10,693 bases of DNA from CAYXPG01 sp964564845 (GTDB lineage Bacteria; Planctomycetota; Phycisphaerae; Sedimentisphaerales; Anaerobacaceae). Below, in pieces: positions 1-7,066 of this stretch; the first letter of the stretch is position 1, and each line of letters begins with the position of its first letter. Position numbers and translations under genes: made by a program. A model generated the notes under the pieces. The model saw only the letters and a program-made list of their open reading frames with translations. It had not been told where the DNA came from and did no database searches. The stretch is taken from positions 1-10,693 of the forward strand of contig CAZMCN010000073.1 in assembly GCA_964564845.1 (NCBI GenBank), read 5' to 3'.

Positions 1-121
1 TCCATCATTACTACCCGCAGCCGTTCCTTTGGCCAAAACCGCGTGAACGCTTACATACCAATCATAAAAAATATTTGCGCAATGTGAGATAAATTTTCCC
101 GAGCTGGATAATTGGTTGAGC

Positions 122-144
122 AAACCCGCCGTAAAACGGCGGGC
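122..144 (-). terminator. GC-rich perfect hairpin, possible terminator downstream of hisG
   Basis: The arms CCCGCCGT (125-132) and ACGGCGGG (136-143) are perfectly complementary with a 3-base loop. Read on the minus strand the stem is followed by TTTGCTC, a very short T-run. It lies about 200 bases after the hisG stop and could end the operon transcript inefficiently. The same type of short GC palindrome is common as a dispersed intergenic element, which is the main alternative. No gene is supported on either strand from 1 to 339. Confidence 0.3.
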
Positions 145-253
145 TAAATATTGAAATGACATTTGAGCACAATTAATCTTAACAAGCGCAAGAAGTTATT
201 ATGTTTGGTATAAGTTGTGCCGACCAAATCGAAAAATCCCTCTGAACAGTTGA

Positions 254-312
254 GCAGGTGAACAGTAGTGCACAGGTTGGCACAATCACCACCTGTTCCA
301 ATGCTCACCTGC
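254..312 (-). other. Imperfect long inverted repeat in the hisG 3' region
   Basis: Nested complementary arms are visible: GCAGGTGAACAG (254-265) pairs with TCACCTGC (305-312) and, after a bulge, with part of the CACCTGTTCC segment. Inside it ACAGGTTGG (272-280) pairs with CCACCTGT (289-296) apart from one bulged base. In RNA this would give one long imperfect hairpin just after hisG. It may act as a 3' stabilising structure or be a decayed dispersed palindrome; I cannot tell which. Confidence 0.35.
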
Positions 313-316
313 CCTG

Positions 317-339
317 TTTTTCGGGCAAAGCCCGAAAAA
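317..339 (-). other. Perfect 10-bp hairpin abutting the hisG stop codon
   Basis: TTTTTCGGGC (317-326) and GCCCGAAAAA (330-339) are exact reverse complements around a 3-base loop, and the right arm touches the hisG TGA at 340-342. Both strands read T-run, GC stem, A-run. There is therefore no U-tract after the stem in the hisG transcript, so it does not fit the usual intrinsic terminator. It may stabilise the 3' end against exonucleases or act with the structure just downstream. Confidence 0.5.
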
Positions 340-1215
340 TCAGTGTATGACTTTATTGAGAGGGTAAGTGATTATGCCAGAAGCCCCTGCCCGCTTTAAA
401 GCCGGTACGAGCGAGCGTTCGATTTTGTCGTCGATAATCACTTCTATCGCTACATAATCCGGGTCGGCCAGAGATGAGACAGTCGGACTTTTTTCAGCAG
501 GCAATATCTTCAGTATCGACTCTAAGTCGTCCTTCTTTACGTTCATTTTCAGCCCGACCTTGCTCCGCGCATCTATCGCTGCGTTGAGAAGTATGGCGAT
601 ATTTTCTATTTTTTCATGTTTGAATTTGTTCCGCCACGCCTTTTTGTTTGCAATAAATCTCGTCGTGGAGGTTGTTATGGTATCTATTACTCGCAGATTA
701 TTCGCCCGCAGCGATGAGCCGGTCTCGGTAAGCTCCACTATCGCATCCACCAGCCGACTCTTTACTTCAGTGGCGCCCCAACTAAACTCTATCTTTACGT
801 CGATGTTCTTTTCTGCAAAATATTTCTTTGTTGCGTTAACCAACTCGGTGGCAATTATGCCGCCCTTGAGGTCTTGTGGCTTAGTTACTTTCGATTCATC
901 AGGGACTGCCAATACCCACCTGGCCGGCTTGCTGGTCGTCTTGCTGTAGGCAAGTTCGCAAACCTCAACAACGTCTGATTCATTCTCGGTTATCCAGTCA
1001 CAGCCGGTAATGCCCGCATCAAGAACTCCGTCAGCTACATATCGGCTCATCTCCTGGGCCCGCAGCAAAATCAACTTGATTTGCTCGTCATCTATTCGCG
1101 GCAAATAGTTCCTGTCGGTATCGGCAATATGGAATCCGGCTTTGCTGAAAAGTTCTATTGTTGACTTTTGCAGACTGCCTGCGGGAATACCCAATTTTAG
1201 TATTTGTTCCGACAT
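340..1215 (-). CDS. hisG: ATP phosphoribosyltransferase, long form with C-terminal regulatory domain
   Basis: HisG joins ATP and PRPP to give phosphoribosyl-ATP, the first and feedback-inhibited step of histidine synthesis, in the cytoplasm. The 291-residue product has the family's DAGITGCDW segment (66-74) and the PRPP-binding stretch VELTETGSSLRANNL (160-174). Residues about 220-291 form the ACT-like C-terminal domain (GLKMNVKKDD..., ADPDYVAIEVIIDD) that binds histidine in long-form enzymes. The length fits the long class, so no HisZ partner is expected. The ATG start at 1215 gives the normal family N-terminus (MSEQILKLGIPAGSLQ). An AAGGGA lies about 14 bases upstream, a long spacing, and the ATG itself sits in a small hairpin (ACATT-CAA-AATGT). 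It is the last gene of the run, 23 bases after the HhH-GPD-like gene, and its position behind a translation operon is unusual. Confidence 0.96.
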   Translation of the reverse strand: MSEQILKLGIPAGSLQKSTIELFSKAGFHIADTDRNYLPRIDDEQIKLILLRAQEMSRYVADGVLDAGITGCDWITENESDVVEVCELAYSKTTSKPARWVLAVPDESKVTKPQDLKGGIIATELVNATKKYFAEKNIDVKIEFSWGATEVKSRLVDAIVELTETGSSLRANNLRVIDTITTSTTRFIANKKAWRNKFKHEKIENIAILLNAAIDARSKVGLKMNVKKDDLESILKILPAEKSPTVSSLADPDYVAIEVIIDDKIERSLVPALKRAGASGIITYPLNKVIH

Positions 1216-1238
1216 TTTGAATGTTCGTTCCCTTCTTT

Positions 1239-1946
1239 TTATTTTTCACTTTTTTTAGTGCCGGTTTTTTTCCTGGTTTGGGACGCTTTCTGGGTTGTTT
1301 TGGGCACTGACTTTGTCCCGGCTTTCTTTTTGGGTCCACGGCCGTCTGCCTCGCTGTGGCCTCGCAAAAGAGCATAAAATTCATATCCGTTCGCAGCCGA
1401 AATCTGCCTGGTCAAAAAACCTTCTATCTCCTGCTCATCCGCTTCGGGGTGGACCAGCTCGTTGCTTCTGAGATATTCTGTCATCCTGGCCGTAAGCGGG
1501 ATAGCATGGCCGCCAAGAGATGTCAGCATACAGTAATTGACCGCAAAATTACTGACACCTTCCATTTCTTCGAGAATCTTTTTGGCCTGGCGTTTGCCGA
1601 TTTTTTTCAATTCTGCAAGACTTACCTTGTTATACTTTCTGAACAGATTACCTAAAACCTTTTTAAGGACAAAGACCGTATTCCTTATTTCAGGCGTGTC
1701 CTGACCCAACATTTCCACTATCTCCTCTTCCAACGAAACCCGCAAGTCATTGAAGTTAACAAAGTTGGAAGTGATGCTCTTGATAGCGGATTGTGCCGCC
1801 GACTCGCTCATGTTTTCACTGATAATACCATAGATAAGCGCTTCAAGAGGCTCATCATAGACAACCTTTTCCACCCTCGAATATTCACGTTTTAGTGAGC
1901 GGTACAAACTCTTTATTTTCGGGGAATATTCTTTATTATTTTTCAT
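1239..1946 (-). CDS. HhH-GPD (endonuclease III-like) protein lacking catalytic residues
   Basis: This 235-residue protein resembles the endonuclease III/HhH-GPD fold. PLEALIYGIISENMSES (33-49) corresponds to the conserved N-terminal helix that in EndoIII carries LSAQxTD. LKKIGKRQAKKILEEMEGV (113-131) and the following NYCMLTSLGGHAIPLTARM (137-155) correspond to the helix-hairpin-helix and catalytic helix. In EndoIII these read LPGVGRKTA and VDTHIFR. Here the lysine position reads VSNFA and the aspartate position reads PLTAR, so both catalytic residues appear lost. There is no C-x6-C-x2-C-x5-C iron-sulfur motif, and residues 203-235 are a Lys/Thr/Ser-rich tail. The start overlaps the rbfA stop as ATGA, implying translational coupling. 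I infer a structural nucleic-acid-binding role rather than glycosylase activity; the assignment to the fold is by pattern only. Confidence 0.75.
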   Translation of the reverse strand: MKNNKEYSPKIKSLYRSLKREYSRVEKVVYDEPLEALIYGIISENMSESAAQSAIKSITSNFVNFNDLRVSLEEEIVEMLGQDTPEIRNTVFVLKKVLGNLFRKYNKVSLAELKKIGKRQAKKILEEMEGVSNFAVNYCMLTSLGGHAIPLTARMTEYLRSNELVHPEADEQEIEGFLTRQISAANGYEFYALLRGHSEADGRGPKKKAGTKSVPKTTQKASQTRKKTGTKKSEK

Positions 1947-2344
1947 AAAGACTCATCGTCGATTTTCGATTTACGATTTTCGATTTCAGATCCCAGCCCG
2001 TTCACAGCCTCATCAATCAGTTTCATAGTCTCAAGGGTCTTTTTGAATTTATCATCCTTGTGAAAACGTAAAACCGGACAGAATTTACTCTGCACTCTGG
2101 TAGCAAGAAGCGACTGTATTCGGCTCTTTGCGTGCTCGATAGCCGCAAAAGTCTTATTTTGTGTCGCTTCATCTTTGCCGAAAATGCTGATATATACATC
2201 GGCGCTGCGCAAGTCGGCAGCCATATCAACTCTCGTAACACTGACGAGTCCCTCAATACGAGGGTCACTAAGGTGATTAGAGATAGCATCGCTGACAGCT
2301 TCTCTGACTATACGGGCCACCTTTTCTTGTCTTCTTGTCGCCAT
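1943..2344 (-). CDS. rbfA: 30S ribosome-binding factor A
   Basis: RbfA binds the free 30S subunit and helps mature the 5' end of 16S rRNA. The 133-residue product follows the family over about residues 1-115: an N-terminal basic helix (RRQEKVARIVREAVSDAI), SDPRIEGLVSVTRVDMAADL (26-45), the ADVYISIFG strand and CPVLRFHKDD (89-98), a type II KH fold. Residues 119-129 (SEIENRKSKID) are not family sequence. They are encoded by a short A/T-rich repeat (1960-1986) whose core recurs at 6833-6845. The gene follows infB after 47 bases and its stop overlaps the next start by four bases. No Shine-Dalgarno is visible before the ATG (GACATAAAAAATG). Confidence 0.94.
   Translation of the reverse strand: MATRRQEKVARIVREAVSDAISNHLSDPRIEGLVSVTRVDMAADLRSADVYISIFGKDEATQNKTFAAIEHAKSRIQSLLATRVQSKFCPVLRFHKDDKFKKTLETMKLIDEAVNGLGSEIENRKSKIDDESL
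1960..1986. repeat. Dispersed short repeat forming the RbfA C-terminus
   Basis: The stretch is built of alternating CGATTTT and CGATTTA units. Its 13-base core CGATTTACGATTT (1967-1979) is found exactly, on the other strand, at 6833-6845 in a gene-free region. Translated in the rbfA frame it reads IENRKSKID. Short repeats of this kind are common in planctomycete intergenic DNA (my recollection of the group). Here one has become coding sequence at the end of rbfA. Confidence 0.6.
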
Positions 2345-2391
2345 TTTTTATGTCACGATGTTAGTATCACCTGTCCTGTACAATTATCATT

Positions 2392-5004
2392 TCAAAGTGT
2401 CCTGGCCACTTCGACGATTTCGTAGAAGTCAAGAACGTCATCGACCTTAACATCATCAAACTTTGCCAGCTTAATCCCGCACTCAAGACCGGCCTTAATC
2501 TCGCGAACATCATCTTTGAAGTGCTTCAGAGACTCTATCGTCAGGGCGTCTCTGATTACGATATTGTCACGTACCAGGCGTACTTTTGCCTTCTTGGTGA
2601 CCAGCCCTTCTGTAATATGACAGCCTGCCACCGTACCTATTTTTGAGATCTTAAATGTGTCTCTTACCACCGCCCTGCCGAGAGGGTTCTCAGCCTCTTC
2701 CGGTTCGAGCAGGCCGACCATGGATTTTTGCAAATCTTCGGTTATACGATAAATTACATTGTAAAATCTTATATCAACGCCTTTGGATTCTGCTATTTTC
2801 GCTACTCGCTCCTCGCTTACTACGTTAAAGCCGATGATAATTGCGTTAGAGGCCTCTGCAAGCACAACGTCGCCCTCGGTAATTGCTCCCGGAGCGGCGT
2901 GCAGGATTCTAATCTTTACTTCTTCTGTGCTCAACTCCGACAAATACTTCACCAAAACGTCAACAGAACCCTGTACATCGGCACGGATGATTATATTTAA
3001 TTCCTTCACATTACCGGCTTCTATCTGGCTGAATAAATTTTCAAGAGTTATCTGCGTCCGTTCAGCCAACCTGTTTTCCCGCGAGCGGGCTTGGTTCTCT
3101 TCAGCAGCAGCTTTGGCATGGTTGATATCATCCAAACAGTAAAATCTGTCGCCTGCCTGAGGAACGTCGCTAAGGCCGGTTACCTCGACGGGCATCGAGC
3201 TTGTGGCCTCCTTGATGTATTTGCCGTAGCTGTTTTTCAATGCCTTGACCCTGCCGAAGGTGCTGCCCGCCAGAACCACATCGCCTTTGTTCAGACACCC
3301 TTCATCAATCAACAGCGTTGCCACAGGGCCGAGCTTGGCCGACATCCTGGCCTCTACAACCCAGCCGGTCGCAGCAATGCTGTCATCGGCTTTTAATTCA
3401 AGCAGCTCAGATATATAATCGAGGTGCTCGAGTAAATCGTCAATACCTTCGCCGGTAATCGCACTGGTTTTGACTATCTCGGTCTGCCCGCCCCATTCCG
3501 CAGGCGTCAAATCCTGCTCAGCCAGCTGCGAGTAAACTCGGTTGTAATCAATACCGGGTAAATCTATTTTATTTAATGCCACGATAACCGGAACCTCCGC
3601 CGCCCTGGCATGGTGTATTGCCTCAATGGTCTGGGGCATTACGCCGTCATCGGCCGCTACCACCAAAACTACAACGTCGGTCATATTGGCACCTCTGGCA
3701 CGCATAGCTGTAAATGCTTCGTGACCCGGTGTATCAAGGAACGTTACCTTACTGTCACCGAGGCTTACCTGATAGGCGCCGATATGCTGGGTGATACCGC
3801 CCGCCTCAGCGGCGGTAACCGCAGTCGAACGAATCTTGTCCAAAAGACTCGTCTTGCCGTGGTCGACATGGCCGAGCATCGTCGCCACTACCGAACGCTT
3901 CTTAAGATTCTTTCTTTCTCTGCGGTCAAATTCATCTCTTATCTGCTCTTCCAGAGTCCTTTTGTGCTCCACAACCAATTCTGTCCCGAATTCCAGCGCA
4001 ATCAGTTCGGCAGCTTCGGAGCTTATCATCTGATTGGCTGTAGCCATTGTCCCCTGCTCCATTAGCTTGGTGATTATCTCCGATGCTTTTACCGCCAGAG
4101 CCGCTGACAAATCTTTGACGACAATCGGTTCACTTACCGTGATTGTTTTCGGCCGGGCGGGCATAACTGTCGACCCGAGAGACCTGGAGGTGATTTTTCG
4201 TATCGGCCTCAATCGAAGTCCTTCACCGCCGGCAGCATCGAGTCGAGCACGTCTCTCCTCAAGGTCGCGTTGATGCTGCTGACTGGTGAATCTTGGTCTT
4301 TTTACGTTTTCATCGTCCAAAACGTCCTGACGACGACCATGTGTTCTGTCTTTATGATGCTTTGACGGACGCTTCTTTTCCTTTGTCGGTGTCGAAATTA
4401 ACAGCTCTTTCTCCTCACGAACCTGTATCAATGGTTCAGTAACCGGCATATCGTGCCTGGGCTTGGGTCTCGGCCGGTATGTCGGTCGCCGTACTTTCGG
4501 TTCAGGTTCCGGTGCTTCAACTCGAATAACCTTAGGTCCGGTTAATTTAGCAGGCCTGGGTTCTTCCATTACAGGCCCGGCTGGTAGTACCGGCTCGGGC
4601 CTGGTTTTCTTCGCTTTCTTCGGTTTTTTGGCCGCCATCTTCTTCGGCGCCGGTTTTTCCTCCACCGCCGCTACTGCTGTTTCAGGTTCAGACCTGGGCT
4701 CTTTAGCTTTCCTTGCTCTTGCTTTATCAGCTTTTGTTCTTTTGGCCTTTGCTTTCTTCGCCGGTCTTTTTCGCTTTGGCTTCTTTTTAAGGCGTACCTT
4801 CTTTAAATCAACTTTATCGGTCATTTCTACGGTAGTAACATTCTCACCTTCGCTGAACCATTCACGTACTGTCGCCGCCAGGCCGGCTGAAATTGCCGAC
4901 ATATGGTTTTTAACGTCCAGACCCTCATCCCGGCACTTCTTCACAATGGCAGTGCTTTTTACACCAAGTTCCCTGGCTAAAATATAAACTCTCGTAGCAG
5001 CCAT
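2392..5004 (-). CDS. infB: Translation initiation factor IF-2
   Basis: IF-2 is the GTPase that brings initiator fMet-tRNA to the 30S subunit and drives subunit joining. With the ATG at 5004 the protein has 870 residues; an upstream GTG at 5040 adds 12 residues unlike the family, while MAATRVYILARELGVKS is the classic IF2_N beginning. The order is IF2_N (1-50), a long Lys/Arg/Pro/Glu-rich linker (about 65-280), a second IF2_N-like segment (about 293-343), then the GTPase domain. That domain has G1 GHVDHGKT (378-385), G2 GGITQHIG (402-409), G3 DTPGH (424-428), G4 NKID (478-481) and G5 TSA (513-515). Domains II-IV follow to the end, including the C-terminal fMet-tRNA-binding barrel (GRAVVRDTFKISKIGTVAGC). 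It starts 54 bases after nusA and is followed by rbfA, the usual order. Confidence 0.98.
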   Translation of the reverse strand: MAATRVYILARELGVKSTAIVKKCRDEGLDVKNHMSAISAGLAATVREWFSEGENVTTVEMTDKVDLKKVRLKKKPKRKRPAKKAKAKRTKADKARARKAKEPRSEPETAVAAVEEKPAPKKMAAKKPKKAKKTRPEPVLPAGPVMEEPRPAKLTGPKVIRVEAPEPEPKVRRPTYRPRPKPRHDMPVTEPLIQVREEKELLISTPTKEKKRPSKHHKDRTHGRRQDVLDDENVKRPRFTSQQHQRDLEERRARLDAAGGEGLRLRPIRKITSRSLGSTVMPARPKTITVSEPIVVKDLSAALAVKASEIITKLMEQGTMATANQMISSEAAELIALEFGTELVVEHKRTLEEQIRDEFDRRERKNLKKRSVVATMLGHVDHGKTSLLDKIRSTAVTAAEAGGITQHIGAYQVSLGDSKVTFLDTPGHEAFTAMRARGANMTDVVVLVVAADDGVMPQTIEAIHHARAAEVPVIVALNKIDLPGIDYNRVYSQLAEQDLTPAEWGGQTEIVKTSAITGEGIDDLLEHLDYISELLELKADDSIAATGWVVEARMSAKLGPVATLLIDEGCLNKGDVVLAGSTFGRVKALKNSYGKYIKEATSSMPVEVTGLSDVPQAGDRFYCLDDINHAKAAAEENQARSRENRLAERTQITLENLFSQIEAGNVKELNIIIRADVQGSVDVLVKYLSELSTEEVKIRILHAAPGAITEGDVVLAEASNAIIIGFNVVSEERVAKIAESKGVDIRFYNVIYRITEDLQKSMVGLLEPEEAENPLGRAVVRDTFKISKIGTVAGCHITEGLVTKKAKVRLVRDNIVIRDALTIESLKHFKDDVREIKAGLECGIKLAKFDDVKVDDVLDFYEIVEVARTL

Positions 5005-5058
5005 TAACTTTCTTCTCGCTGACAAAGTGCGATAAGGCACTTGTAAATTTATCTACTT

Positions 5059-6258
5059 TTATTCTTCCTGCTGCAGAAGGTTTTCCGCCTGGTTCTTTTT
5101 GGTTTCTGCCGCAAGTTGTTTTGCTTCTTCCACTGCTGCCTTTACCAGTTTGTCGGCAAGGTCGGCATCAATATTCAGCTCGCTAATCAAGGGCTCTGCC
5201 CCAACATCATCCAAATCCAAAATGGATATGACCCCGAGCGCTATCAACTTGTCAACGATTGTATCGTCGGCGCCTTCGACACTTCTGACGCATTTTGTCA
5301 ACAGTTCAATTCCCTGATTATATTCGTCCGGCGTAAGGATGTCGATATCCCATCTGGTCAGTCTTGCAGCCAGTCGAACATTTTGCCCGTGTTTTCCGAT
5401 TGCCAGGCTGAGCTGGTCCTCGTCCACAACAACAGTTGCCCTTCCCAGTTCAAAACATAACGCTATTTCGCTGACTTTCGCCGGCATCAGGGCATTTGTG
5501 ATGAGCACCTGTGACGACTCATTCCAGCGGACGATATCGATTTTTTCTCCGCCGAGTTCATCGACTATGTTTTTTATTCTGCTGCCGCGAACGCCCACGC
5601 ACGCACCCACAGGGTCAACCTTTTCATCCAGCGAAGCAACGGCGACTTTGGTTCGGTAGCTCGCTTCTCGGGCCAAAACGCGTATCTCAATGATATTTTC
5701 CGAAATCTCAGGCACCTCCAGCTCGAACAGTCGCCTGATAAAATCAGGATGCGTCCGCGACAGGATGATTTTGACCTGGTTCGATACTTCTTTGACGTCA
5801 AGTATCAGGCATCTGATTCTTTCGCCCGGCCGATGCGTCTGCCCCATTATCTGTTCGGATTTCGGCATAAAGCCCTCGGCGCGGTGGTCAAGATTTACAA
5901 TCAGCGTCCCGCTCTCATAGCGGACAACTGAGCCGCTGATGATTTCACCTTTTCGCTGAACAAAGTCCGCATAAATGCTTACCCGCTCATCCGCCCTTAT
6001 TTTTTGAATCATTATCTGCTTTGCCGTTTGTGCGGGGATTCGCCCGAGCTGCTTGACATCGATTTCTTCCTTATTCTTAAAAGCGGCAACCTCACCGCTT
6101 TCCCGGTCGATATTTACTACTATTTCACTTTCCATATCACCAAAATGCTTTCTCGTCGCCGAGACCATAGCCTCTTCCAAATCGATAAATATGGATTCCT
6201 TATCGATATTCTTATCGCGGGCGATGTTTTCGACGATTCTTACCAACTCTGCATTCAT
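5059..6258 (-). CDS. nusA: Transcription termination/antitermination protein NusA
   Basis: NusA binds RNA polymerase and nascent RNA and modulates pausing, termination and antitermination. I choose the ATG at 6258 (399 residues): AGGAAAG ends 7 bases upstream of it, only 1 base upstream of the ATG at 6264, and MNAELVRIVENIARDKNIDK is the family N-terminus. Domains in order are the polymerase-binding N-terminal domain (1-103), S1 (about 105-170, GEIISGSVVRYESGTLIV), KH1 (about 185-250, GACVGVRGSRIKNI) and KH2 (about 255-315, LAIGKHGQNVRLAARLT). A helical C-terminal part follows (about 320-399), with one helix-hairpin-helix-like unit and a Gln/Glu-rich tail; the paired acidic repeats of E. coli NusA are not evident. 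It heads the operon, without rimP in front, behind a leader of about 390 bases containing a terminator. Confidence 0.97.
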   Translation of the reverse strand: MNAELVRIVENIARDKNIDKESIFIDLEEAMVSATRKHFGDMESEIVVNIDRESGEVAAFKNKEEIDVKQLGRIPAQTAKQIMIQKIRADERVSIYADFVQRKGEIISGSVVRYESGTLIVNLDHRAEGFMPKSEQIMGQTHRPGERIRCLILDVKEVSNQVKIILSRTHPDFIRRLFELEVPEISENIIEIRVLAREASYRTKVAVASLDEKVDPVGACVGVRGSRIKNIVDELGGEKIDIVRWNESSQVLITNALMPAKVSEIALCFELGRATVVVDEDQLSLAIGKHGQNVRLAARLTRWDIDILTPDEYNQGIELLTKCVRSVEGADDTIVDKLIALGVISILDLDDVGAEPLISELNIDADLADKLVKAAVEEAKQLAAETKKNQAENLLQQEE

Positions 6259-6302
6259 TGACATTCTTTCCTGCTCAGCGCCAAATCCCTTTATATTCCC
6301 AT

Positions 6303-6327
6303 CCCGCAGCCACTCTTCGCTGCCGGG
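6303..6327 (-). other. Leader hairpin between terminator and nusA
   Basis: CCCGCAGC (6303-6310) pairs with GCTGCCGGG (6319-6327) with one bulged base and an 8-base loop. It lies directly after the U-tract of the leader terminator and about 45 bases before the nusA start. It may be part of a regulatory fold of the leader. Confidence 0.4.
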
Positions 6328-6328
6328 C

Positions 6329-6358
6329 AAAAAAATATGGAAACCACAACGGTTTCCA
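6329..6358 (-). terminator. Intrinsic terminator in the nusA leader
   Basis: TGGAAACC (6338-6345) and GGTTTCCA (6351-6358) form a perfect 8-bp stem with a 5-base loop. On the minus strand the stem is followed by TATTTTTTT, ending at about 6329, which is a good intrinsic terminator pattern. It sits 70-100 bases upstream of the nusA ATG, pointing towards it, so it would either attenuate the operon or end a separate short RNA. AGTG at 6368-6371 can pair either with CACT at 6357-6360 or with the CACTCC at 6398-6403, suggesting alternative folds. Confidence 0.6.
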
Positions 6359-6365
6359 CTTCACC

Positions 6366-6403
6366 GGAGTGCTTTTTACAGCCTTGCCGCAAAACTTCAC
6401 TCC
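6366..6403 (-). other. Leader hairpin preceding the terminator
   Basis: GGAGTG (6366-6371) and CACTCC (6398-6403) are exact complements, and runs of T and A just inside can extend the stem. The loop side contains GCGGCAAGGCTG on the minus strand. Because the 6366-6371 arm can also pair with bases next to the terminator stem, this is a candidate anti-terminator or anti-anti-terminator element. Confidence 0.35.
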
Positions 6404-6438
6404 ACACCGACAAAACAAATTAAGGTCGCTTCCTTACT

Positions 6439-6455
6439 CTACATCATTCACCTCC
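6439..6455 (-). promoter_or_regulatory. Near-perfect Shine-Dalgarno followed by ATG ATG TAG (start-stop leader minigene)
   Basis: On the minus strand the sequence is GGAGGTGA-ATG-ATG-TAG. GGAGGTGA matches the anti-Shine-Dalgarno end of 16S rRNA over 8 bases, and the second ATG has ideal spacing. Translation would stop after one or two codons. It lies about 80 bases upstream of the leader terminator and 180 bases upstream of nusA. It is the strongest ribosome binding site I see in the window and has no gene behind it. It could be a ribosome-loading site for attenuation or chance. Confidence 0.4.
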
Positions 6456-6655
6456 GGCAAAAAACCCCATCTGTTTCACGGCAATGAAGCAGAAACACGA
6501 CTTCCAGGCTACCATATTGCGCAAAAAGCCCGGCTTGCTGGCCAATTATGCGCTTACTGCTCTTCACGGTTAGCCAATCCTATTATTATCATTGTTAACA
6601 CCTTTTCATTTAGTTTTGGCAGCCGATAATCCTTACAAACCTAACCAAACTCATC

Positions 6656-6684
6656 ATAATAATCGTCTAACAGGCTTTCTGCAA
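6656..6684 (-). promoter_or_regulatory. Candidate sigma70-type promoter of the nusA operon
   Basis: On the minus strand TTGCAG (6684-6679) is followed after 17 bases by TATTAT (6661-6656), a 5 of 6 match to the -10 consensus, with a weaker -35. Transcription would begin near 6649, giving a leader of about 390 bases before nusA. The prediction is by eye and A/T-rich surroundings make false hits likely. Confidence 0.35.
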
Positions 6685-6826
6685 TAACTTTTTTAACAAA
6701 TTTACAAAATTATTGCCCAAAAACCCAGGTATTTGCTCAAAAAACGTTTTTGCCGCCCCAAAAACACACCCCACAACGGCTTGCTGTCGCCATCATCGCG
6801 AAGTTTGAAAGGCCGCCACAATCCTC

Positions 6827-6850
6827 AATCGCAAATCGTAAATCGCCAAT
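6827..6850. repeat. Second copy of the dispersed repeat found in rbfA
   Basis: The segment carries AAATCGTAAATCG at 6833-6845, an exact 13-base match to the reverse complement of 1967-1979, flanked by further AATCG units. It lies in non-coding DNA. Confidence 0.55.
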
Positions 6851-7032
6851 ATCCAATCCCTGCCGAAGCAATCTCAACACTTTTTACTTTTACTTTTCTT
6901 CCGCTGCCTGCGGTTTGGTATTGTTTTTACTTACTGCGCGGTTTTGCCCCTGCGTAATATTGCATGTCCCTCATAGTGGTCTCCGGCAGCACCGCCCCAG
7001 TCGTCACAAAAACATGTTCAGCCAAAGAAAGG

Positions 7033-7066
7033 TCGTAGTCTTTTCGGTTAGTCATAAAGACTACGA
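7033..7066. repeat. Perfect 11-bp inverted repeat downstream of murG
   Basis: TCGTAGTCTTT (7033-7043) and AAAGACTACGA (7056-7066) are exact reverse complements with a 12-base spacer. In the murG transcript the stem would be followed by CCTTTCTTTGG, a poor U-tract, so it is at best a weak terminator 150 bases after the murG stop. A REP-like dispersed palindrome is the alternative. Confidence 0.5.

Noticed and set aside
1..90. Open frames on the plus strand ending at about 87-90, possibly the 3' end of a gene entering from the left.
   Set aside because: Two frames are open, both under 30 residues and without a recognisable motif; nothing distinguishes them from chance.
3610..4065. A 151-codon plus-strand frame opposite the IF-2 GTPase domain.
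   Set aside because: Antisense shadow of a strongly conserved coding region.
4463..4987. A 174-codon plus-strand frame rich in Ala/Phe/Leu opposite infB.
   Set aside because: It is the mirror of the Lys/Glu/Ala-rich IF-2 linker, which naturally gives hydrophobic open antisense frames; no ribosome binding site or family signature.
6447..6567. A minus-strand 40-codon frame from GTG 6567 in the nusA leader, considered as a rimP remnant.
   Set aside because: The translation has no RimP features and the start has no ribosome binding site.
6579..6602. Fur-box-like AATGATAATAAT sequence.
   Set aside because: Only about half of the 19-base consensus is matched and no iron-related gene is nearby.
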